From positions 219,456,962-219,520,961 of the forward strand of contig CM077644.1 of NCBI GenBank assembly GCA_039707465.1: DNA of 64,000 bases, read 5' to 3'. This stretch comes from Rhabdophis nuchalis. Lineage: Eukaryota; Chordata; Lepidosauria; Squamata; Natricidae. The notes under the pieces are model-generated. The model saw only the letters and a list, made by a program, of their open reading frames with translations, made no database searches and had not been told where the DNA came from. The position numbers were made by a program, and so were the translations under genes. Numbering within the stretch: position 1 is the first letter of the stretch; each line of letters begins with the position of its first letter. This document shows, one piece after another, positions 61,801-64,000 of this stretch.

Positions 61801-63184
61801 CTGTGGATGGGGCGCGCAACTTGGGTGTCCTCCTGGATACCCGGCTGTCCATGGAAGATCAAGTGACAGCCGTGGCCAGGAGGGCGTTTTACCAGGTTCG
61901 CCTGGTACGCCAGTTGCGCCCCCTATTGGATCGGGACGCCCTTCGCACAGTCACTCATGCTCTCGTGACATCCCGACTGGATTATTGCAACTCTCTCTAC
62001 ATGGGGCTCCCCTTGAGGTGTACCCGGAGGCTTCAGTTGGTCCAGAATGCAGCCGCGCATGCAATTATGGGCACCTCTAGGTTTGCCCATGTAACACCGC
62101 TGCTGCGCGAGCTGCACTGGCTACCTGTCGTCTTCCGGGTGCGCTTCAAGGTGTTAATTACCATCTTCAAAGCGCTCCATGGCTCGGGACCTAGCTACCT
62201 GCGGGATCGGATCCTGCCCCATACATCCTCACGGCCGATTCGCTCCCACAGAGAGGGACTTCTCCGGGTGCCGTCCACTAGACTTTGTCAGCGGGCGACG
62301 CCCAGGGGAAGGGCCTTCTCTGTGGCGGGCCCAGCCCTCTGGAATGACCTTCCCCCCGATATCAGGACAACCACGGACCTCCGCTCCTTCCGCTTAAAAT
62401 TAAAGACGCACTTTTTTCGTCTGGCCGGCCTAGGATAGTCTCTTTTTAGGTTAGGGTTTTTTAGGGGTAATTTTTAGTATAGTTTATGGGTTTTAGCGCA
62501 GGATTTATTTAATCTATTTTTAACTTTGTATTTTGTATTTGTTTGTGATTTATTTGTATTTTTAATTGCCTGTGCCCCGCCTCGAGTCCCCTTGGGGAGA
62601 GAGAGCGGGATAGAAATTAAAATTATTATTATTATTATTATTATATAGATTAGCCAAATCTCTCTGTATTGAACACAGACATGTACACATTTGATGTTCA
62701 GCACTCTTTCATTAATGACTTTCTTGCATGAGAAAGCAATTAGTAAATGAACTGCTCTATACTTTCAATAGTATTCAAGCTGTCATACAACACGTTACCT
62801 GAACGCCATATGCTTCAGTTCATCAAAAGACCCCAAATTACTGGTCCTTCATCTCTACTCAGCCACTATTCACTATTTTGAAGCACTTCAAAATTTTATT
62901 TGAAAAACAGACTCACTAAGTTCAGGTACCTTGTTGAGACTATATGACTATATCATAAAACCCAGCACAACACAATAAAAATACACTTTTTCTGACTGCA
63001 TTTAGAAGTGAAAATGTGTACCGAGACTCAGACTGAAAATGGTGTATTACAGTATAAGGTTGAAAGTACATACTTTTATCAGCCCTTCAGAGAAAAGAAT
63101 TTCGATGGTTTCCTTCAAAATAGGAAGTAAGCCCCCATGATGGATTCCAATACCACGTTTTAAAAGTGGAAGCACATGTTCAAC
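31752..63184 (-). CDS. MTREX: MTREX (MTR4/SKIV2L2 exosome RNA helicase), C-terminal 602 residues in 15 exons
   Basis: MTREX is the nuclear Ski2-like DExH RNA helicase that feeds substrates to the RNA exosome in the TRAMP, NEXT and PAXT assemblies. Fifteen minus-strand exons with gt/ag boundaries and consistent phases total 1809 nt (602 codons plus TAA), about residues 441-1042 of a 1042-residue family member. Domains in order: second RecA domain (GIGIHHGG; motif [16 protein letters not shown]; motif [12 protein letters not shown]), winged helix and arch stalk ([16 protein letters not shown]), KOW/fist (FGWGVVVNF), then the stalk return and helical bundle ending VFAASLYL. The exons encoding motifs I-III, including the DExH box, lie beyond the window. 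No frameshift or premature stop was seen. Introns hold many repeats, including a large LINE. Confidence 0.96.
32144..32248 (-). CDS. MTREX: MTREX exon 14 of 15
   Basis: 105 nt: two bases finishing Gly, then [20 protein letters not shown] and [14 protein letters not shown] plus one base of Gly. It is identical in sense to the vertebrate protein over this stretch. A C tract of about 15 lies in the intron just past the donor (near 31982). Confidence 0.95.
32806..33065 (-). mobile_element. CR1 LINE 3' end with ORF2 C-terminus, antisense to + (sense to MTREX)
   Basis: Minus-strand reading gives [20 protein letters not shown], then [20 protein letters not shown] and [13 protein letters not shown], the conserved CR1 ORF2 C-terminus. 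It is followed by the noncoding 3' end. This is the best-preserved of the antisense CR1 pieces. Flanking sequence 'acaatacaatacaatag' is simple repeat. Confidence 0.8.
33066..35253. other. MTREX intron, no recognised feature
   Basis: Noncoding sequence between the CR1 piece and the next MTREX exon; nothing recognised. Confidence 0.45.
35254..35416 (-). CDS. MTREX: MTREX exon 13 of 15
   Basis: 163 nt: [20 protein letters not shown], then [20 protein letters not shown] and [14 protein letters not shown] plus one base of the following Gly. [13 protein letters not shown] is a conserved segment of the C-terminal bundle. Confidence 0.95.
36256..36312 (-). CDS. MTREX: MTREX exon 12 of 15
   Basis: A 57-nt exon, 19 codons, phase 0: [20 protein letters not shown] run of eight T before cag forms its acceptor. 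Confidence 0.93.
36313..37772. other. MTREX intron, no recognised feature
   Basis: Contains a C tract of about 14 at 36488-36501. No element or exon recognised. Confidence 0.45.
37773..37878 (-). CDS. MTREX: MTREX exon 11 of 15
   Basis: 106 nt: one base finishing the split Ser codon, then [20 protein letters not shown] and [15 protein letters not shown]. Of two nearby AG acceptors, only the outer one (ttctag) keeps the frame. The inner one (gtgcag) would give an immediate stop after joining the previous exon. Confidence 0.94.
37879..38983. other. MTREX intron, no recognised feature
   Basis: Short open frames only; no conserved coding pattern. Confidence 0.45.
38984..39147 (-). CDS. MTREX: MTREX exon 10 of 15: start of C-terminal helical bundle
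   Basis: 164 nt: [54 protein letters not shown] plus two bases of a split Ser codon. It opens the C-terminal helical bundle that contacts RNA behind the helicase core. Confidence 0.95.
39836..40026 (-). mobile_element. tRNA-derived SINE, antisense
   Basis: Minus-strand reading gives a tRNA-like head near 40020 and then 'aaccaggagaccgtgagttc' (box-B-like), 'gaagccagctgggtgacctt' and 'gggccagttactttttctct'. The same family starts at 63945 in plus orientation. The inner part looks like MIR-type CORE SINEs, but the family is not settled. Confidence 0.65.
40113..40201. mobile_element. hAT-type foldback MITE, 8-bp TSD TTCTACAT
   Basis: 89 bp with CAGGGGTCTCCAACCTTTGC inverted ends and perfect duplications at 40105-40112 and 40202-40209. 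It lies 81 bp from an MTREX exon. Confidence 0.88.
40282..40470 (-). CDS. MTREX: MTREX exon 9 of 15: second arch stalk helix
   Basis: 189 nt, 63 codons, phase 0: [20 protein letters not shown] to [24 protein letters not shown] is highly conserved in MTR4 proteins. One of the hAT-type foldback elements lies 81 bp beyond its donor. Confidence 0.95.
40600..41245. repeat. Degraded interspersed repeat, unclassified
   Basis: Word order (tttaacctgcttctgaaaa ... gcaaatctgatcttcgcc ... taccatctgcaacttttg ... gcagtcccatacagagcaca ... actgcagtagtccaatcagac) matches a high-copy squamate repeat I recognise only by pattern. It is heavily mutated and noncoding. Confidence 0.4.
41277..41810 (-). mobile_element. 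tRNA-derived SINE with tandem partial duplication
   Basis: On the minus strand a tRNA-like head (agcctgtgacttagtggcta, with 'ggttcaaatcccagtaagg') lies near 41515-41450. It is followed by a body containing 'agctgatgagagcta' and 'ggctttctgcctgga'. The body occurs twice, at about 41277-41455 and 41594-41785, offset by about 317 bp. The downstream copy lacks the tRNA head. Not a functional tRNA. Confidence 0.65.
41819..41929 (-). CDS. MTREX: MTREX exon 8 of 15
   Basis: 111 nt, 37 codons: [20 protein letters not shown], then [17 protein letters not shown]. It is part of the KOW domain and the returning stalk. The intron on the 3' side of this exon contains tandem copies of a tRNA-derived SINE. 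Confidence 0.94.
42428..42655 (-). mobile_element. L2/CR1-L3-type LINE 3' end, antisense
   Basis: The plus strand 'ctagaccgccccctctcccc' and 'gaagggactcggggcggtgt' is the complement of the terminal box of the LINE family. AT-rich 3' UTR follows and ends near 'ggaattaggccaggta'. The tail (ATTT/ATTC mix) is at 42428-42445. Confidence 0.72.
42764..42897. mobile_element. hAT-type MITE, TSD ATTTAGAC/ATTTAGAT
   Basis: 134 bp with CAGGGGTGTCAAACTTGCAG and GAGTTTGACACCCCTG ends. Flanking octamers match at 7 of 8. Confidence 0.82.
43090..43215 (-). mobile_element. CR1 LINE 3' end, antisense, short
   Basis: 'acagagttggaaggacctt' through 'atggctatccaacatcttct', truncated early. Preceded by (ATACA)-type simple repeat. 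Confidence 0.72.
43493..43730. mobile_element. MITE with TA duplication (mariner-like ends)
   Basis: 238 bp. Ends CCCTGTTTTCCCCAAAATAA and, as complement, CCGTGTTTCCCCCAAAATAC, are near-perfect inverted repeats between TA dinucleotides (43491-43492 and 43731-43732). Noncoding; a TcMar-type origin is likely from the TA target. Confidence 0.72.
44291..44419 (-). CDS. MTREX: MTREX exon 7 of 15: KOW loop
   Basis: 129 nt, 43 codons: [20 protein letters not shown], then [20 protein letters not shown] and EMQ. The Ala/Lys/Pro-rich stretch is the flexible loop of the KOW domain and is nearly identical to the mammalian one. The donor reads gtgatg. Confidence 0.94.
44546..44658. mobile_element. hAT-type MITE, 8-bp TSD TCCTACAT
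   Basis: 113 bp with CAGGGGTGTCAAACTTGCAG and a diverged right end (gtgtgacactccta). Perfect duplications at 44538-44545 and 44659-44666. Confidence 0.82.
44667..47070. other. MTREX intron, no recognised feature
   Basis: AT-rich noncoding sequence with a G tract near 46265-46274 and purine-rich DNA at 46620-46880. No element called. Confidence 0.45.
47071..47331. mobile_element. hAT-type MITE, 8-bp TSD CTCTAGAG
   Basis: 261 bp with ends CACTGGTGCCAAACA and GAGTTTGACACCCCTG. The perfect duplication CTCTAGAG is at 47063-47070 and 47332-47339. Interior words (tggccctcaatgaaattgag) match the longer member at 21745-22123. Confidence 0.88.
47760..47828 (-). CDS. MTREX: MTREX exon 6 of 15: KOW core
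   Basis: A 69-nt micro-exon of 23 codons: [32 protein letters not shown] is the KOW strand pair of the arch. Donor gtaaga and acceptor ttcttag are clear. Confidence 0.94.
47931..47993. mobile_element. Fragment of hAT-type foldback MITE
   Basis: 'ggctggggaattctgggaat' to 'aaagttgagaaacattg' matches the right half of the element at 13833-13966. The left half and a duplication are missing. Confidence 0.6.
48214..48418 (+). mobile_element. Old LINE 3' end related to the L2/CR1-L3 family
   Basis: The terminal box 'gccctgagtccttcgggag' and 'agggcggtataaaaaacc' follow about 140 bp of AT-rich UTR. More diverged than the numbered copies and no coding part remains. Confidence 0.6.
49219..49391 (-). 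CDS. MTREX: MTREX exon 5 of 15: arch stalk into KOW domain
   Basis: 173 nt. After two bases finishing the split Lys codon it reads [19 protein letters not shown] to [36 protein letters not shown] is the helical stalk. [12 protein letters not shown] begins the KOW/fist domain that binds arch-interaction-motif partners and RNA. Confidence 0.95.
50812..50962 (-). CDS. MTREX: MTREX exon 4 of 15: winged helix to arch
   Basis: 151 nt: [20 protein letters not shown], then [20 protein letters not shown] and [10 protein letters not shown] plus one base of a split Lys codon completed by the next exon (A|AA). It covers the winged-helix region and the start of the arch stalk. Confidence 0.95.
51062..51226. 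mobile_element. MITE with TA duplication (TATTTTTCGGAGTATAAGA ends)
   Basis: 165 bp with inverted ends CCATATTTTTCGGAGTATAA and the complement of TTATACTCCAAAAAATATAG. TA dinucleotides flank it at 51060-51061 and 51227-51228. It lies about 100 bp from an MTREX exon. Confidence 0.75.
51229..52885. other. MTREX intron, no recognised feature
   Basis: No coding pattern or element recognised. Confidence 0.45.
52886..53008. mobile_element. hAT-type foldback MITE, no clear TSD
   Basis: Inverted arms 'gtgggtcctttatgacttct' and 'gtcttaaaggacccatcg' with a centre 'ccagaattctgctgcctctg'. The right end (cccatccctg) resembles the cohort, but flanking octamers do not match, so the left end is probably truncated. 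Confidence 0.62.
53009..55836. other. MTREX intron, no recognised feature
   Basis: AT-rich noncoding sequence; the only notable item is a T tract at 53676-53688. Confidence 0.45.
55837..55962 (-). CDS. MTREX: MTREX exon 3 of 15: helicase motif VI
   Basis: 126 nt, 42 codons: [20 protein letters not shown], then [32 protein letters not shown] is motif VI, whose arginines contact ATP at the domain interface. Acceptor is ttttcag; donor is gtattt. Confidence 0.95.
56296..57106 (+). mobile_element. LINE copy 5, older, frameshifted
   Basis: ORF2 C-terminus in two frames: 56281-56526 ([20 protein letters not shown] to [10 protein letters not shown]) and 56559-56870 ([19 protein letters not shown] to [12 protein letters not shown]). 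At least one frameshift separates them. The 3' box is 'tgcaccaccccgagtccctt', with an (AAATA)-like tail. Its sequence marks a different, older subfamily from copies 1-4 and 7. Antisense to MTREX. Confidence 0.82.
57634..57900 (+). mobile_element. LINE copy 6, 3' UTR only
   Basis: Starts at 'acctttctttcacctagctg', the last ORF2 codons of the copy-5 subfamily. It carries the terminal box 'gcaccgccccaagtcccttc' and a tail of AAATC/AAATA units (57872-57900). Confidence 0.78.
58002..58195 (-). mobile_element. LINE-family 3' end, antisense
   Basis: The plus strand 'tatatcccgcccttctccgc' followed by 'cccagggcggcacacaggaa' is the complement of a terminal box related to the LINE family. T/A-rich tail at 58002-58030, then AT-rich UTR. 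Family assignment is approximate. Confidence 0.58.
58763..58864 (-). CDS. MTREX: MTREX exon 2 of 15: helicase motif V
   Basis: 102 nt, 34 codons, phase 0: [20 protein letters not shown] to [19 protein letters not shown] is helicase motif V. The intron before it (58865-63073) contains a Sauria SINE and the large LINE at 59841-62645. Confidence 0.94.
59000..59352 (-). mobile_element. Sauria-type tRNA SINE, full length, antisense
   Basis: Minus-strand reading: tRNA-like head near 59350-59290 (cagtggctcagtggctaaga), body 'ccagcttctgccaaccta' and 'cattcttaccaaatg' region. The 3' end is 'gagtcgggaatgactagtac' followed by an ACCTTTA tail at 59000-59010. Same family as the split copy at 6436-7229. 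Confidence 0.85.
59389..59840 (+). repeat. Unclassified interspersed repeat, interrupted by LINE copy 7
   Basis: Same element as 721-1200, opposite orientation. Starts 'actagccattcccggccacg', has (CCTA)n at 59510-59522 and 59560-59576, and ends 'ggaagcgattggtgcagtac' then 'ttttatttatattatt'. The sequence 'atatagattagcc' after the LINE tail at 62645 may be its far end. The 3' part resembles tails of some non-LTR elements, but the class is open. Confidence 0.55.
59841..62438 (+). CDS. LINE ORF2: partial endonuclease, reverse transcriptase and C-terminal domain
   Basis: 866 codons without a stop, ending TAG at 62436. The first GTG is at 59871, but the frame is open to the truncation point, so no true start exists here. 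Counting from 59871: endonuclease motifs GDFN (57-60) and SDH (124-126). RT motifs: NNYRPVSNL (412-420), [11 protein letters not shown] (452-462), motif A LDLSAAFD (484-491), motif B GVPQGS (541-546), motif C YADD (574-577), motif [11 protein letters not shown] (611-620). The C-terminus ([14 protein letters not shown] to FRLAGLG) matches copies 1-5. The N-terminal endonuclease residues are missing, so this copy cannot be autonomous. Confidence 0.9.
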   Translation, partial: KEGLEPRETIVPQTSGCESLCVKWGLGRQLGLLVVYLAPRYVAAALPELLEVIATVAVETPRLIVMGDFNLPSLGESSVVAREFMASMTAMDLTQVIQGPTHEGGHTPDLIFVSGQWKSDLGTGDIVITPLSWSDHSLLRLDFPTAAPLRGEAEPESPIWYRPRRLMDPDGFQTALGPFPVSLTRAPMEDLTAAWNSAAVGALDRVAPLRPLSRRRTTLAPWFTEELRVMKRRKRCLERRWRASRSESDRTQVRAHLRTYIVALRVAKRHHCATLIASAENRPAALFRVTRSLLQQREREAPLQGRAEEFVIFLQEKTAQIQSELTPIHGPVGCHERDLVWEEFDSVTSEDMDRLRGRLRATTCLLDPCPSWLVLASWEVTRGWLQEVVNASLSEGSLPASLKEAMVRPLLKKPSLDPALLNNYRPVSNLPFLAKVVESVVAQQFPRHLEEVDYLDPRQSGFRPGHSTETALVALVDDLWRARDGGCSSILVLLDLSAAFDTIDHGILLHRLGGLGVGGTVLRWFSSYLSGRSQFVRAGEQRSTPRPLTCGVPQGSVLSPLLFNAYMKPLGEIIRGFGVEYHLYADDTQLYISTPNHPNDAVAVMCQCLEAVWIWMGSNGLRLNPTKTEWLWFPAARFNQLSPTLAIGGEHLAPVDGARNLGVLLDTRLSMEDQVTAVARRAFYQVRLVRQLRPLLDRDALRTVTHALVTSRLDYCNSLYMGLPLRCTRRLQLVQNAAAHAIMGTSRFAHVTPLLRELHWLPVVFRVRFKVLITIFKALHGSGPSYLRDRILPHTSSRPIRSHREGLLRVPSTRLCQRATPRGRAFSVAGPALWNDLPPDIRTTTDLRSFRLKLKTHFFRLAGLG
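59841..62645 (+). mobile_element. LINE copy 7: near-intact L2/CR1-L3-type element, 5'-truncated
   Basis: About 2.8 kb: ORF2 from partway through the endonuclease to its stop, a 3' UTR with the box 'tgtgccccgcctcgagtccc', and an (ATT)n tail at 62620-62645. ORF1 and the endonuclease N-terminus are missing. It is high in CpG compared with the AT-rich surroundings, as expected of a young insert. It sits in an MTREX intron (58865-63073), antisense to the gene. The family fits the CR1-L3 type reported as abundant in snakes, though this is by recognition only. Confidence 0.9.
63074..63184 (-). CDS. MTREX: MTREX exon 1 of 15 in window: RecA2 start
   Basis: 111 nt, 37 codons, phase 0: [20 protein letters not shown] and onward to [14 protein letters not shown] is a Ski2-family motif of the second RecA domain. 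The acceptor reads acatacag and the donor gtatgt. No further upstream exon was recognised between 63185 and 64000. Confidence 0.93.
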
Positions 63185-63944
63185 CTGTATGTCCAAAAAT
63201 AAGAGATGAATCTTATTCCATATTTTACTCATTTAGCACTAGGATTAAAACAGATGTGGAAAATTACTTTGTGGTGGCAATATCACAGATATTCAAATAC
63301 TAACATACTAATATCAAAAGAAACAAGAAGGCTCTAATGTTTGATTTCCCCAACTGATTCTTCTGTTAAAGCCATCAAATATACAAAAGCCAAATCTTAA
63401 AAGACAGGAATGTTCAAAAGGTAAAGCTAACATTGTAACGAGTGCAACTGACATATGGAAGTTTCAGCAAAATCTGACATGTTAGAAGAAAATAAACAGA
63501 CTGATATCAATGCACTTTACATTCTTCTCAAATGATTTGCATAACCCTATTAATTCCCTTTTCTTAATCTCCTCCCCCTCCCCCAAGAAAGCTGGTTCAA
63601 GAGGCTGTAAGAGAAAAGAGTCAGATGGCATAAAGGGTTGAAAGAGAAAAGATTTAGGATTGCACACAAGGAATGACGCAATGAGATGACATAAAAGATT
63701 AAATAATTGGTGCTTAGACATTTTGTGTCAGTTTACAAAAAACACTGTCACCAAATTCTATACCCAATCTCATCCAAGATTTTGATCATCCATGGGTTCA
63801 TAAGGAATAGGACTTAGTGACTGAACAACAAATATATAGGCTTATAGCTGTGAAAAATGCATTTGCTGTTGCAGATTTTTCTCATTTTGTAAATTAATTA
63901 AAAAGACAGATTTTGTATGGTTTTTCTTCATTGTTAAGAAAATG
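63185..63944. other. MTREX intron, no recognised feature
   Basis: No exon of the missing upstream MTREX part was found here. Confidence 0.5.
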
Positions 63945-64000
63945 AGAACCAGTTTGGTCTAGAGGTTAAGGCTCCAGCCTAAAAGACAGGAGACCTGAGT
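63945..64000 (+). mobile_element. tRNA-derived SINE head, cut by window end
   Basis: 'agaaccagtttggtctagag', then 'gttaaggctccagcctaaaa' and 'gacaggagacctgagt': box A and the start of box B of the SINE family seen antisense at 39836-40026. Confidence 0.65.

Noticed and set aside
60131..61862. Several minus-strand frames of 60-152 codons within LINE copy 7
   Set aside because: Shadows of the GC-rich ORF2 on the other strand, with no conserved motif.
59841..62438. CpG-rich block as a promoter island
   Set aside because: The CpG content follows the LINE coding sequence and ends at its borders. No host gene starts here.
63945..64000. Possible tRNA gene at the window end
   Set aside because: The same sequence type occurs as a SINE at 39836-40026. 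It is a SINE head.

Overview
This 64 kb window is vertebrate nuclear DNA, most likely from a squamate reptile and probably a snake. Two conserved vertebrate genes lie tail to tail: the 3' part of PLPP1 (lipid phosphate phosphohydrolase 1, + strand) and the 3' part of MTREX (also called SKIV2L2 or MTR4, the RNA exosome helicase, - strand). The squamate call rests on the repeats: a Sauria-type tRNA SINE in two copies, at least seven plus-strand 3' ends of a young L2/CR1-L3-type LINE with varied microsatellite tails, reptile-style CR1 3' ends, 5S- and tRNA-derived SINEs, and many foldback DNA transposons.

Layout. Positions 1-16545 are PLPP1 intron, rich in repeats. PLPP1 exons were found at 16546-16603, 30615-30791 and 31229-31360 (stop). 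They carry catalytic motifs C2 (SGH) and C3 (SR...H...D) and the cytoplasmic tail. The upstream exons with the N-terminus and motif C1 (KX6RP) were not found and probably lie before position 1. MTREX ends at complement(31752), 391 bp from the PLPP1 stop. Fifteen MTREX coding exons were traced by reading frame, splice sites and phase from complement(31752..31804) up to complement(63074..63184). They add to 602 codons plus stop, roughly residues 441-1042 of the vertebrate protein: the second RecA domain with helicase motifs V and VI, the winged helix, the arch/KOW insertion and the C-terminal helical bundle. The rest of MTREX lies beyond position 64000.

The intronic DNA is dominated by transposable elements. 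The youngest large insertion is a 5'-truncated LINE at 59841-62645, inside an MTREX intron and antisense to the gene, with an uninterrupted 866-codon frame covering the end of the endonuclease and a complete reverse transcriptase. A solo LTR with a perfect 5-bp target duplication sits inside a Sauria SINE at 6533-6981. Eleven short foldback elements carry 8-bp target duplications with T and A at positions 4 and 5, the published signature of Buster-type hAT transposases. There are also Tc1/mariner-type derivatives with TA duplications, a Penelope-like fragment and several CR1 fragments.

The two host genes have unrelated functions (lipid phosphate dephosphorylation at membranes; nuclear RNA surveillance). 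Their link here is positional: closely spaced convergent 3' ends. I found no operon-like cluster, CRISPR array or clearly new system. The most notable items are the convergent 3' ends, the hAT cohort and the LINE family with changing tails. All family names come from recognition by eye, without database searches.
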